A DNA stretch of 64,000 nucleotides from Lingula anatina (lineage: Eukaryota > Brachiopoda > Lingulata > Lingulida > Lingulidae), in NCBI RefSeq assembly GCF_001039355.2, contig NW_019775547.1:128996-192995 (forward strand), in the 5' to 3' direction. The translations under genes and the position numbers were made by a program. Below are positions 1 to 13,176 of this stretch, one piece after another; position 1 is the first letter of the stretch; each line of letters opens with the position of its first letter. A model generated the notes under the pieces. That model was not told the DNA's origin. It worked only from the letters and a program-made list of their open reading frames with translations, and did no database searches.

Positions 1-89
1 TCTCTCTCTCTCTCTCTCTCTCTCTCACGCACACACACACACCCTCTCTCTCTTTCTCTCTCTCTCTCAACTGACATGTTCAGATAAAA
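1..89. repeat. CT/CA microsatellite
   Basis: Nearly pure CT dinucleotides with a short ACAC block open the window. Similar CT tracts occur near 9469-9500 and 10150-10200. This is simple sequence with no coding content. Confidence 0.9.
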
Positions 90-2852
90 GTATCAATGAA
101 AGACAGAATGTAAAGCACTGAGCCATTATAATAAAGGCAATACACTGGCTATTAAAAGAAAGATCTATAAAACGGGACATCATGAAAAAGGATTTTAAGG
201 ATATGCACAGCCATAAAAATCACAACAAATCACAAGATTATTTTCCCTCAATTTACACACGCCCAACTTGAGCATCTGAACAAATACAAAACCACTCACT
301 TTTCTCTCAAGAGGCTATTTGGAGGTCAAGAATCTATATGCTGTGAAAGCAGCACCTAGACATATAGGCCAAAAGCATCACTTCAATCTGACCTCCACAC
401 CCCAAATTTCAATGCCGAGAAGTGGAAATCAGGGAAAAAATTGCTGGCAAAGACAGAGTCATGTATCATAGTAAAAACAAAAGGTGAACTTAACATTGCC
501 ATATTGATTTTTTTTCTGTTTTCGTTCAATGTTGTACAGTGTATTTCACCTAGTGGTGGTCGACTTATAAATTACATTCAGTGTCTAATCGGGAATTAAG
601 CAGCAAGCTTTTTAGTGGGCCCCGTATTTGATCTAAGGATCTGTTAGTCCACTGTTCTTAATCCTGTCTATATATAGTAAAATGGTACATCTTGAAACTA
701 TGTTATACAGAATTGGAGAAAAAGTTGACTAAAAAGCAGATAGGCAGTGCTGCATGCATAGACATGGGGTCACTCTATCATATTTTACCTTCTTTTTACC
801 CCCCCCCCCCCCCGATAAAATACAATCAACTTATTACAACACACCCAAATCATAAGATACAGAAAATATTAAGTAACAACCACTGTCAAGCTCTCTGAAA
901 ATAAGCTGATATGGGATAGAAGTAGGCGGAAGATAAATGTAAAGGTGCTTAGATGTTACAGATGTTACGGAAAGGAAGAGATACCATGGGACGGACCATT
1001 ACTCCTGCTCAGCAACCCCTAAATGTCAGGACGAGTTAATTCTGCATGCTGGAAACAACTACATATGCTCGGATTTAATCTACAAGCAGATCATGTGCAA
1101 TACATGATACCGCAATGACTCCAGAATATCAAATGCCTCACATATTCATAAATTTATTATTGAATTAATAATTATCAATAAATATAATTAATCATTTTTC
1201 TGAAATGATCTTGCTCTTTTAAGATACTCACAAAAAAAAAGCTTTCTGTTAATGGTTCCGAAAACCAAGAATCTCTTTAGAGCCTTTAGAGATTAATAAT
1301 TTTGCATGGAATTCTCGAGTAAATACCATACTAGTACTGTGCATGTACCTGTAAGTGTCATTTTAGAAGAAAACTGAAATCAAGGACACGTTGTCATTGT
1401 GGAAAATCAAGTTTACTTCACAAGGAAGTTACATCAGATCTGTTTGTTTGGTGGTTTTGGATTCCACTCGCTATTGCGATCGGAGTGTGTGCCTCGTGTT
1501 TTTACAAGCAGAACAATGTATCTTTATGTTCAACTTCCATTATCACCAGACCCAACTATCACAAAATCATGTCCTGGAATTCAAACTTCAGTTAAAAGCA
1601 AAGGGGCACTTTCATAAAGCAATTTTCTGATTCTTGTGTTTACATACGTATTTATAATGGGCCCCCATTTGATTTCATTTTAGACCCACCCACCCCTCTC
1701 AACCCCCTCTCTTTTACCTCTCTCTCTCTCTGCATGTGAGAGTGTGTGCGTGCGTGCACGTGCACACACACACATACATATTACCCTAACAATCTGACAA
1801 GGACATTTTCAAGGATTTTGAAATACAGAGTCCAAATTCATTTTCTCACTAACGCAGGATGTCTAGGCTCCATTTGTTCCAATAACAAAAAGTTGAAAAA
1901 AAAATAGCCATCTTAAACTGAAATAGTGAGACCAGAAGACAGCTGTTCGACTGCCTGGCTAATGCTCTGATTCTGACAGCTAATGCAGTGTCCCTTAGCT
2001 ATATATATAAATAATGACATTCATAATATATGTGAACAGGTGAGATAAGATCTCCAAACCACAACAATCCGGCCATTGACCACAGAAACTGACCATTACA
2101 GAAAGACTGGGGTGTCACAGATGGTCAGATAAGACGTGTAAATAACAATACACTGGCAGAATTTTACTACTAGTAGCTTTGTTTTGGTGTGGCCAGGTCC
2201 ATAGCTAGGTGAGGTTTTGGGGGGGGGGGGGGAGTTGACCAGGTAAAGGTCCCCTCCAGGTAAAATTTTATCTGAGTACTCAGTACAGGAAGGTTTCATG
2301 GTAGAAGGTCCACTTTTTCAGAAAAAAAAAAAAAAAACTTTTGAAATTGCTGGCTACAGGCCTGGGGGTTTTATGCCAAACTCCATAGCATACTAGTAAC
2401 TCTTTTTTAGTTTTGTGTATTTGAAGGGGGGGGGGGTTGAGAGGAGATAAAACTGTTATTTGAACAGATGTGTGACAATGACTGTGTTGAAGGTGCAACC
2501 ATTCCCAACACTGACAAACTCAGTTAATATTAAAGGTGCATCATATATGGTAATTACTTCATCAGGAGTAAAGGCCAAACTGGTTCATGGTTCATGTCCA
2601 TGTTGTAATCAATGATAATTCTCACACCTGTGTATAGACTTGCATATATGCATGCATACAATAACTATTTGGCACCCTGAATTACGTTTTCTGTTTCCTA
2701 TAAATGGTAAAAGTCACAATCCATTTCCATGGATATGGTGAGCGATGACTAAAACTCTAAGGAGATTTATCACACCCTAGTTACTAACACAGTTACGAAT
2801 CCTTAATTTTATTTCCTAAATTCCCCCCTCCACCCCCCCCCTCCCCCTTCAC

Positions 2853-2985
2853 NCTACTACAAGCTTTAAGGGGTAATTAACTTTCGTGTCCGCCCAGCTG
2901 ACAGCTATTTAGCGTGAACCCCCAGGGAGTTAGGTCGATCCAATGTAGGTCGATCTAATCTATGAGAATGGGGTGTATGACTCTG
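2853..2985. repeat. Half copy of palindromic foldback element (family P)
   Basis: The segment directly after the N at 2853 matches the right half of the family P element seen complete at 6668-6885: CTACTACAAGC, GGGGTAATTAACTTTCG, GCTGACAGCTATTTAGCG and GGGAGTTAGGTCGATC in the same order. The left half is replaced by a poly-C run and the N, so the copy is either truncated or collapsed in assembly. Confidence 0.7.
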
Positions 2986-4333
2986 CTTTCCAGACTCAAA
3001 AACCCCTGGCATCCTTTATGTTCAAAATCCTTCACTTGAGACCCTCAGGACCAGCATACAAAAACTTAATCCTATTTTCTCTGCACTCAGGAATCCCTGG
3101 CCTAAATCAGCTTAACAGACACAGAATGTTACTTAATATTAAACCTAGGCGCTGATAAAAAAAAACAGAATCCTTCTTCATTTCAAGTCTTAAATGAAGC
3201 AGGAACTTGCCGTCAAAACGAGATATTTATCAACGCTGTAAAGCCATCACCCTATTCTCCTCGAGATCTCACAAGGGATAAGGAACTCATCCCTGGATTA
3301 AGATTTAATATTGATGTCGCCCAGGATGAGATATCTTTATTGACAACTTAATACGAGAAGCAGATCCCTGCCTGGATAAGGATTTGAATGCGTTGGAGCA
3401 TTCAAGAACTGGTTCTACAAAATGACTTCACAATGAAGTCGGGTTCTTACTTTTGACACAGAGTATCACCCACAATCTCAGCCTACTAAGTGAAGATATG
3501 GTTTGATGGGAAAAAGGTTTGATATGGCTACTGCATCAGACCAACACTAATACCAGACAAAAGTTAGTGCCATATTTGTCCAAAACTAAAACAGAATTTT
3601 CTGTCCTAAATTGAGGACACACCAATTTCGATCTAATGTTCTATAGAGATATTGGCCACAAATACAGAAACTCTAGACTGACTGGAAATATACTAGTATG
3701 TAATTCGCACTGAGAGATGGTTGACCTGTTGACAGTTATCAAATATCTACTTCTACTTCCTGTCATTTAAAAAAAAATGTGAAAAAAAAAACATTTTAAG
3801 TCAAAATAGCCATGTACAGGACCAATTACTCACAACACTTATTTAAAAAAATAACATTCTAAGATCACTGTCAAGAAACAGGGGCAAAACATGTTCACCT
3901 TTACAGGATCAAACAAACTACTATAATAAATGGCTCCTCTGATAAAAAGCCTACGGGGACGGGACAGACGGACATTCCAATGCACAATTAAATTTGATAT
4001 GTCCAATTGCCTCAATAGAATAAGGTAAACACACCAGTAGAGGTTATGTATGGGGGTCAATTATTGAAGGGGTAATATTCTGTTTTGGTTAAAATTGAGT
4101 GTGGTTGGTTCCTCCGCCCTTCCTAATTGTATATATCTGCCCAGATTGGATCAAAAGTCTGATTGTGTACTGTGTAGTGTTGATGTTTGAACTCTTAGCT
4201 CTAGCAATGGAGTCTAGCCCTCTCCCTCTAGCCTGATTTTTTTCTGGGTTTTACAGACATATTTTGTTAAAAGTAAGACTTAGACAGTGGTCACATCTGA
4301 GAAAGGACAATAACCAGGCCAACCCAACTATAA

Positions 4334-4524
4334 GGGACCGTTCACATGGAAAGTCTTTTTTTCTAAAAATCTATTTTCTATTTGCGGTATCTATTGATCA
4401 CGGTCTGTGCCCTGAATATCCCGCGGCGTAATTACTGGCAGCGCGAGCCAGTTACTTCCGTGATCACAAGATACCGCAAATAGAAAATAGATTTTTAGAA
4501 AATAGACTTTCCATGAACGGTCCC
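4334..4524. mobile_element. MITE, PIF/Harbinger-like, 191 bp
   Basis: The element starts GGGACCGTTCA and ends TGAACGGTCCC. The arms remain nearly complementary for roughly 70 bp, including a shared AAAATCTATTTTCTATTTGC core. TAA flanks both sides (4331-4333 and 4525-4527), a 3 bp target-site duplication typical of PIF/Harbinger. There is no coding capacity, so it is non-autonomous. Confidence 0.75.
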
Positions 4525-4660
4525 TAAGACTCAGCACCAAATGATTCTAAATTCGCCGGTAGATGGATTATGCTACCCGTTTTCAAGTTGTGTATCAGTA
4601 CATGCTTCGAAGTATCGGATGCAGCACCCTGGTATGCCATGTGATAGCGTTGATTCTTAG

Positions 4661-4890
4661 ACCCCATTTCCATAGATTTTAGATCGATCTATCCCTGTGG
4701 GGAGTCTCACTAGATTACTGCCAGCTTAGCCGGCTTAAGCGTCTGTCCCGCCTACTAAAAGCTGTAAGGGGGTAATTAACTATGGGGCATGCTCGGCTGA
4801 CTGCAATTTAGCGTGAACCCTCAGGGAGTTAGGGCGATCTAAATCTTAATCTCGGGATTGATCTAAATCTCTGGGAATGCACCCTTAACC
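4661..4890. mobile_element. Palindromic foldback element, family P copy
   Basis: The left arm carries CCATAGATTTTAGATCGATC and GGGGAGTCTCACTAGATTAC. The right arm carries GGGAGTTAGGGCGATCTAAA and TCTCTGGGAATGCACCCT, so the two sides form long imperfect inverted arms. The same architecture recurs at 6668, 13577 and 18899. No coding capacity is seen. Confidence 0.75.
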
Positions 4891-5572
4891 GGGTTGGAAA
4901 GTAGTGCATCCCCCCCATCCCCCCCCCCCCAAAACCCAGCGTTTAATCTGTAATCATTCTCACCATTTTTTGTGAGTATTGAAAACAAGTGTAGCATTGG
5001 CACCAGTTCAGCATAATTACCAGTAATAAAGAATAAAGCGTCAATCACACCAGAGGATCTGGCAGAGGTAGGGCTATTTGTTCTGGGTGAACTCCAACAT
5101 GCCAAAGTGGGTTACCCAAAATGTAGTGTACTTAGTACAATCAGCCCAAGCACACCGTTTACAGAGAATATTAACAAGTGCAAGTCATATTCTGCCAGCC
5201 AAAGACCGCCATATATCATACCTTCAACAGAGTTTATGTGCAATTAAGTCTGGGTCACAGCCACTAGGTTTTCACGCATGGTTTTTACATAGTTTTTGTA
5301 ACATTTTCTATTCTGGGCTAAGCCAATTAGGTAATTTTTTGTCAAATGAACACTTTGTGTAAACATTTTTTTTTTTGTGTTCTTCATGGGACGAGAAGAC
5401 ACTGGGTTGGACAAGAAAAACTGGGAGAATCAAATTTCACAAACAAAATACATTACAATATACACACCTTGTGATAAGCAGATGGTCTCTAAATTTTTGA
5501 ATAAAAATTTAGTTTGGTAACACTATAGCAGTAGTACAGACGGAGGAAGAGGAGGTACATCCCTGCAAACCC

Positions 5573-5729
5573 CCCCCCAACACACACACACACACACATA
5601 CACACACACACACACACACAGGTAATACACACACACACACACACACACACATACATACACACACACATACACACACACACACATACATACACACACACAT
5701 ACACAAACACACACACAGGTAACACACAT
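5573..5729. repeat. (CA)n microsatellite with ACAT interruptions
   Basis: A poly-C run is followed by about 140 bp of CA repeats interrupted by ATAC and GGTAAT. Cys/Val-rich reading frames on the minus strand are products of this simple repeat and are not genes. Confidence 0.95.
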
Positions 5730-6667
5730 TCCAGACTCGTTCATCAAGAAAATGCACCTCAAATGCACTGACTGACTCATAATTTGTTTTTACATCAGAT
5801 CATGTCAACCTCTTCCGTCTAACAAAAGAGCTTTATACGTCTTGTATATTCTATATAAAATATATATATATTCTGTGCACAACTTCATCTTACATGACAC
5901 CAGCAAGTTCATTTTTTTAACAAAGTTGCTGTTCAAGTGAACGCGACATTCATCCTCTGACCTGACAGGTTTATTACATAAATCTAATGCACCAGACAAA
6001 AGTAACTGTATGATATGATTAATTGTACTTCACATTGATCACTCATGTGTGGCCTTGCAGTGGGTTCTACTGTGGCCAGTCCCAAATACCTGACCAGCGG
6101 GCAGTGGCGTTAACTCCTACCCTGGGTGACTTAATAGCGATGTCTTGTCTTAATTAAGTTGTGTCGTGACTTTGTGACACATCTGCACTGGCAGATCTGA
6201 GATGAAATGTACACGTAACATGATCTACTTCCACATCTTAAACCAGTTTTTGAATTGGGTCATAGTTGCGTTATAGAACAGGGACATCTCCCCGTATGGT
6301 TTCCCAAGAGAGGGAGATCACTCTCTTATGTAAACTAACACGAATTCTCTCTTTCTCTCTCTTGCCTTTATTTTATGCTAAATAACAAGGAACACACATT
6401 TTCATTTAGGTAAACTTATATTACAACAGATGACAGCAACATATATATATATCCAGACACTGTGTATCTTATAAATAACCACTGCCATTAGTGATTTTAC
6501 TATTCACCAAGTTTTAGAGATTTTTTTTTCTCCATCATCCAGAAGGGCATAAGTCGGATTCAACACTTTGCAGGGACGGGCAAGGGAGATTATAATAAAT
6601 ATATCCAAAATACCCCAATTTCCAGAGAAATACATAAGACTTTAGAGCAGTTCAGGATGAGTAAGGC

Positions 6668-6885
6668 TCTGTTCTCACAACTTTTAGATCGATCTATCAC
6701 CGCGGGGAGTCTCACTAGATTACTGTCAGATAATCCGCATTAAGTGTCCGTCCCCACCTACTACAAGCTGTAAGGAGTAATTAACTTTCGTGTCCGCCCG
6801 GCTGACAGCTATTTAGCGTGAAACCCCAGGGAGTTAGGTCGATCCAATGTAGGTCGATCTAATCTATGAGAATGGGGTGTAAGCT
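6668..6885. mobile_element. Palindromic foldback element, family P copy
   Basis: Contains both arms of the family: TTTTAGATCGATCTATCACC, the GGGGAGTCTCACTAGATTAC block, the central GGAGTAATTAACTTTCG and the closing GGGAGTTAGGTCGATCCAAT. This is the best match to the half-copy at 2853. Confidence 0.75.
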
Positions 6886-9464
6886 AGTGCCCGCTTTCTC
6901 AATGGGCACTATGGAACATCAAGTTTTATATATACACTTGGGATTAACAATGCAAATCATAATCCAGCTGCAAATCTTCATCACATAATGTGCCACATAC
7001 AAGTATGGACATAACACTTAAAATACGATTTTATTCTAGTCATCAATCATTTACTGACAGGCTTAATGTGTCAGCTTGCTTATGATACAATATTTTATTA
7101 TGTATACTAGTACCTAACAAATCTTGGTTAAGCCTCGGCTGCAATGGAAGCTGTGGTGGAGAGAGAGAGAGATTTTGAGTTGCATATACATTATACATGT
7201 GACCACTCATCTTTCAGCAGATCATGTGGTCATTAACGAAATCATCTAAGATGCACACTAAAATTAATACTTAGTGATGACATACAGTACAAGACTGTGG
7301 GATGTGTGAGGTGAGGTGACTTTTCGACAATGATGGTCAAAATTTTGAGCCAGGAATATCACCTAATATTATTACTATCAGAGTAACACCCCAAACTTGG
7401 CGAATTCCTTCTGTTGTGCAAGAGCAAACATCTAGAATATATATTTAAAGAATCTGTGGATAATTTTGCGGACAATTTCTGTTTTGATTCAATGCCCCAC
7501 CACCTTTGCTAACCTGCCATTATTGCTGATCACACTCTCCTACAATTCTTTTAAAATCTCATTTAATGGTGAGAACATCAAATGCTGACACAGATGAAGC
7601 TTTTCACGACCAAGCTAGATACAATAGCCTATGGAGTTCACTAACGTTTTCAGAATGATGTCCAGGCTATTGCTGTCTTACAAATTGACATTCACCGAAA
7701 AAGTGAAGTTTAACTTGCAAAAGACATCAAAATACACAAAAGCAAATACCTCCAATTTCACCTACTGTTTTGAAGAAAATATTATGATCTATAATAACAG
7801 AATGAGGATAAGCCTGGGCCATGGTAAGGTATTGATTGACAGTATGCCAGGAATGCAGAGCATCCCAGAGGCATTTGGCCAGGTACAGGGTTCCATCTAA
7901 TTAGCAGGATAGAGTGTTCACATGGGCAGTGCAAACACACACTGGCTGTATTATCATACGGTGCAATGCAATTCGGGTTAAGACGGCTTAGCTGAATATG
8001 TGCTATTTTATTATACAGTTACTTTCCAAGGAAAGAGTATCTAAACCTGCTGATGTTGCACACGCTGGCATAGTTAAGGTTTTGCCACTGGATTGTTCTG
8101 CCAAAAACTATCATGTCCTAATTGGGCGGTATGTGTACAAGTTAAGCTGACACAAAACCACTGGAAATGCAGCCATGTAGTTTGAGATGCATTTTGCAAT
8201 GGGTGGCTCTAATATTGAGCCATGAGTGTGAAATACATTCAACCAAGGTAAAAAATCTGTGTGCATATACACTAGTGATCATAGTACATGAGAGAGAGAG
8301 AGAGAGAGAGAGAGAAATGAAGTACTGGCCAATATGAGACATCTTAACCATAAAACAAGATAAAAAGCAACACACCTCATTATGAGGTTTCATTTCTCAT
8401 TTTTGCAAGCCCACATATCACTGCCTCATCATCATCATTCCAGCCATGCAGCTATATCCTGGTTTTATTGTTAACTGATACCATAGATTACCTTTTCAGT
8501 AGCAACATTTTATGGCATTATTCAACCTCTCCATGATAAAAAAAAATTTATTGATTGCCAATCAATAGGTGAGTTAACACTGGACTTCTGTGTCATTTTA
8601 TGGCAGTTTATTTAAACTATAATATGCTCAAGTCTTGCCTTTTATATATATTCATTTCCTTTGTTGATTCATTCAGACATGACAACTGATAAGAAGTATA
8701 TATAGCTTTTAATTGCTCCAGATGTCATCATGATCTATTAAAATGAACACAGCAGACTTCACCCAAAGGGAAAATAAACCAAAAGTTTAATAACATTCTA
8801 CATACCATTCTTATGCGTTCACCTGCGGTCAACATTTTAAGATCACCACAACAAATTTACATAATATTGCAATTTTTAAAATGTTTTTCTGCTTTTTAAT
8901 AAATAGTAACCCCTCACTAAGGACTTCTGCTTAATCATTCTTTTCTGATTTTCAGTTATGTGTCAAAATAAATTTTATCCCAGGACAGGCCTTACAAACC
9001 ATTTTCCCTCAGTCACAAGTCTCAAAATCATTTTTGTTCCAACAAAACTGAATGCCCCCCTCCCCCCCAGAGCAACCCTCTCAGCAACAAGACATGTCAT
9101 CGATAAGTCCTATATCACTTCTTTATTTAGAATCAAAATTGACTCATTGCTATTCAAATAAACACAAGTCAAGCCTAGTAGCATTTATTTTGTAATGCTG
9201 CTCATTACACATGAATCATAATGCTATAATCAGGAAATAACTGGTTTGCCTGACTTCAAATCTCCCATACAGAGTCTCCCTCCTTGATTAAAAACATGGA
9301 GACAGACATTATCACTTCTTTTTCTACTGAAATATCATGTGCTGCTGTTTTTGCTTTAATATTTTGCATATTTGTATTGGCATAGAATAATAATAAGCAG
9401 ATATGCCTGATCATAAAAGTGCATTGGTGAAAATGTGTGTGCATGTGAACATATCTATCTGTGA

Positions 9465-9504
<40 letters not shown>

Positions 9505-10162
9505 ACAGGTAAAACAAGTGAAAAATTAAACTCTGTACACATGTATTCATCCAAAACAATTATTTAGGTCTGTCTTTCATTCTATATTTCTTCATCCATT
9601 CACCAATATTGCCCGAGACAAGGACCCCTAAACTACCAATGTGAATCCCACCATCCCAGTTGAACAATTACCTTCTGGTCCATCCATTAACTAAGTCTGA
9701 ATACCATTAACTCTACTGCACTAAGGTAATTGAATGGGACCAGACCATCCCAGTCATAATATCACCTTCTGTATTACAAACAACTGAATTAATCACTGCC
9801 TTTATTTCATCATATAATCAATGCATCAGGATGTATGAAAAGGGGTATAATTTCAAAATTGAGATACTGTGCAAATTTAAAAGTGAGCCTTTGATAGAAA
9901 TATAAGCCAGGAAGGGTGTGTTTGGAGACGGGGGGAGAGGGAGGGGAATCATAATTAGATACCACTTTAAGAATGTTGCAGTATTACAGTACTAGGTAAA
10001 GATGCAATAATACTAATAAATATTATTATTTATAAGCAGCACAACTGTGTTCTATCTGAATGAAGCTGTATCTCCTTAGGCTAGTGAAATTTAATAACTG
10101 CTTCACAGTTGTAGCTGATGGGGGGAGATAAAGCTGGTGCATCTTGTTACTGTCTCTTTCTT

Positions 10163-10202
<40 letters not shown>

Positions 10203-11044
10203 GTTTACTTTAACTCAACAATACATACCACCTGTAGTGTTGATGTAATGAAATTAAACAACCATTAATAACACTATGCAAATAATAAACAACTATATTT
10301 CAATACACATTAAGCATAATAATGTACATGCTAATAAGCAAACTACCCTTTACTCTCAAACTTAAATCAGTTCAGCTTTGAATGCTCATTTCAATCACAA
10401 TGGCAAAGACAGCTTGGCATTTAAAACAAGCAGTACTGTAATTCGACAAATATGGTTCTTGCATTATAAACGTACTTGTACTATAAAACAGACCAGCATC
10501 ATGGACCAATCATAAGAATTACACATCATGTATGTGACAGGATATCTTGTCCAATGTCCCAGCTGTATCTCAATAATATATGGTATTGTATGGATAGATA
10601 TGACACGTATCACTTATCCAGTAAAACAGCTGTCTTAAGCATGAGTTTTCATGGCAGAAAAACATGTTCTGATGGATTGCCAATTAAATTTATTTGCTGT
10701 CCATAAAATGGACATACTGCAATGCATATATGTCATTTTTATTGGATTACACAGATGCAATTTGTGTGATGGTTAATAGTTTGCTTTTGGTTTGACTACC
10801 CACGGCCATGCTAGCCTGCCACCTTTCACAAATTTGTCATATATATATATATTGTTTTTAATACTAAACCAGCTGTGATAGCACTGATCATATATATTTT
10901 TTCCAGCTAAGACTGCTGTATGTCCTTTAACATGGCTTAAGATGTCCTTTAACATGGCATAAGATTCATTAATTAATAAGGGTAACAGCAAGGCATGGTA
11001 TAATGGGACCAGTAATAAAGATATGGGGATCCCTTTCTCCCCAC

Positions 11045-11221
11045 CAGGGCTTGACATTAAGGGTGGCCCACTGGCCCTGGGCCACTGAAAACCAACCTAG
11101 GGCCATTGAATCACTGGGGTCACTGGCCCAAAGAGCAAGGAAAGTGTCATGTGTCAAATCATTCTTGCAACGTATACCAATATCTCGGGCCAGTATCGAA
11201 AAAAGTTAGTGTCAAGCCCTG
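11045..11221. mobile_element. Short TIR element, hAT-like ends
   Basis: Starts CAGGGCTTGACATTAA and ends TTAGTGTCAAGCCCTG, a 16 bp terminal inverted repeat with one mismatch. CAGGG termini are common in hAT elements. The 8 bp flanks (CTCCCCAC and CCCACCCA) are similar but not identical, so the target-site duplication is not clean. Length is 177 bp with no coding capacity. Confidence 0.65.
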
Positions 11222-11756
11222 CCCACCCACCAATCTTAATCAATTAATCCCAAATTTGACTTTCACTGCAACAACACTAACAAATTAATATGTTTACTGG
11301 CTGCAATAAGGTAATTAGTACAGCAAACTGCCAGCAGCAATCAAAGAGACAAATCTGATAAACAAAATCATTCATTTCAATAAAGCAATAACGTGGGGAT
11401 TTGTTCCGACAGTCGGAGGCGGACACAGTTAAATTTATGGGGGTGGGGTGCACGGCGACGCCGTTGATTCCTCCTACTAGCAAACACGCTTCTGGAATTA
11501 AAGGGAATTTGTGGCATAATCATATGGAGAAAAAAATGTCCCCGTCTCTTTCGTACATAGAATCCATAAACCACCACCAGTTGCGCACCTTAATCTGCAT
11601 TTGCCGTCTTGGAATGATCGAGTTGAGAGGAGCAATGAAATTGACGAGGGCCAAACTAGGTCATGCATATAACCCTATTTTGAAGTCGAGATTTCGAACG
11701 ATTCTGTCGTGGCGGGATTGGAAATATAACATATAAGAGGTCAGATCTCTACTTAC

Positions 11757-11897
11757 GTCTATGTCTATGCTGATATCCGTTCCATCCAGTAGGATTATTT
11801 TGCAATTGATGCATCCCTTTCTTGGCTTTCCATCCCCAACTTTCTGAATCCCGCGACCCGTTCGTCTTCGGCTCAAAAACCGTATAAGTCTAGACAT
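11757..11897 (-). CDS. First coding exon of FERM-domain protein (EPB41L5/EPB41L4B, Yurt-like), partial
   Basis: This 47-codon exon opens with MSRLIRFLSRR, a basic leader, and closes with INCKIILLDGTDISIDID. The closing motif matches the start of the FERM F1 lobe in the Yurt/EPB41L5/EPB41L4B group, whose members have a basic N-terminus followed by C-x-V-x-LLDGT-[DE]-V-S-V-D. It ends in phase 0 at a strong donor, GAC|GTAAGT. Family members are cortical scaffold proteins linking membrane polarity complexes (Crumbs) to the cytoskeleton. The next exon, expected to carry a KGQxLFDQ-type motif, is not in the window, so the gene continues beyond the left edge after a first intron of at least 11.7 kb. 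The start is 1.28 kb from the TMEM177 start on the opposite strand. Subfamily assignment rests on only about 20 residues. Confidence 0.6.
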
Positions 11898-13176
11898 TTT
11901 GGTTCGCGATTTCCCTTGGTCAGCTCGCTAAAATAATCCAATGTAAATCCCCAAGCATGCTAGGTAATTGATATAAATTAAAAGTCGTAGTTTTAATGTT
12001 AAAATCTTAAGACCCCCGCTCCATCGTGTGTTGTGTGTGAACGGTAAAAATTCTCTTACTCTGCACCTGCGCACTTGTTGATCGCATGACGTCACGTCAG
12101 AATCTCGTTCTGAAAAACAAAATGTCTGCGCCCTTTTAATTGTGTGGAGAGCAGGAATAGCGCCAAGTCGGTTTGAAATTTCCATATTTAAGAGAGGAAG
12201 TGGGATTCAAGAGTTGTGTCAGTTGAAAAAATATAACGTTTACTATCAAAGGTACCGTTGTTTGAATACTACATAGTTCAAAACCTTCGATTTTTCACAC
12301 ATTGTGATATGAGGGAATTAAAAGTTATGAAATAAATTACCTAACTGGGTTTTGAAGGGCAAACTGGTACAGCTGCCTGCAGACAGTTTATGTATCAGAC
12401 ATGAGTTTTTTTCCCGCGGAACGCGAAATTCCGCGTTTTTTAATTCAATTCTGAAGATTTCTGAGATTCGCCAAAATCTGCAATAAAATGATAAATGTTC
12501 ACGGTTTTTTAAAACCTAGGCTCATGCGTCATGTGTAGTATTTCGCTGGCTTGTGTTTATAAAAAGATAATGGGAGGGTGGGGCTCTCAATCACAACTGC
12601 ATAGCATGAAATCCAAGTATTACTAATGGAGGACTTGCAATTTTTGGTATGTACACAAGCGTGCACACACAGAGACACACATACACATACTAGATCTGGC
12701 AAAAAATAAAAAATAAAAAATCGGCCCCATAACTCAAAAACATCCTATACTGCAAACGAGCGCAAGCATCTTGATTCCATAACTCGCCTATAGTCGCCCA
12801 ATATAATACATTGTAGCCTCTATGTGATATCGCTATGTGCAATACGCAATGCTTAAGACTTACTCGGCCCAAACCAGTTTGCGCACCCACCACACAAAAC
12901 AAATGAATCTCTCCTTACTCTTGGCTCTTTTGACAAGAAAACTGTTGGCTTTACAAGAGTGTGTGAGAGTTAAGATGAGAGGTTATCAAAGTAAAAATGA
13001 AAATTGAGAACCCCAAGTTTCATGGTGAATGTATGTACAAGCTATGATTTTGTCTATGCTTCTTTTGCTCTATCCTGTATCAGGCTGTATGACATATTTA
13101 CACTTGCAGTATCCATCGCAACTGTCATATCGTTAACAATATCTCTCCATTTCAGAAATCCACTAGACTGTGCACC
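11898..13176. promoter_or_regulatory. Inter-start region of the head-to-head FERM / TMEM177 pair
   Basis: 1.28 kb separates the two divergent start codons. A locally CG-containing stretch around 11.8-12.1 kb (GACGTCACGTCAG near 12090) lies upstream of the FERM exon and could be a shared promoter. A CTCTCCATTTCAG acceptor ends at 13154, 22 bp before the TMEM177 ATG, so TMEM177 has at least one upstream untranslated exon whose position I cannot fix. No other coding exon is seen. Confidence 0.4.

Larger units (their letters stand above)
90..11756. other. Long stretch without recognisable coding exons (probable FERM-gene intron)
   Basis: No open frame here resembles a known protein or shows a flanking acceptor/donor pair with protein-like composition. 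The stretch lies 3' of the first coding exon of the minus-strand FERM gene (11757-11897), so the simplest reading is its first intron, running off the left edge. It contains CT/CA/AT microsatellites, poly-C and poly-G runs, several foldback elements listed separately, and an N at 2853. I looked on the minus strand for the next FERM exon and did not see it. Confidence 0.55.

Noticed and set aside
5489-5780. Three overlapping Cys/Val-rich minus-strand reading frames
   Set aside because: They are translations of a CA microsatellite and shift with the repeat frame.
11401-11736. Plus-strand 111-codon frame opposite and beside the FERM exon
   Set aside because: No recognisable composition or splice context; the minus-strand exon with FERM motif and GTAAGT donor explains the locus better.
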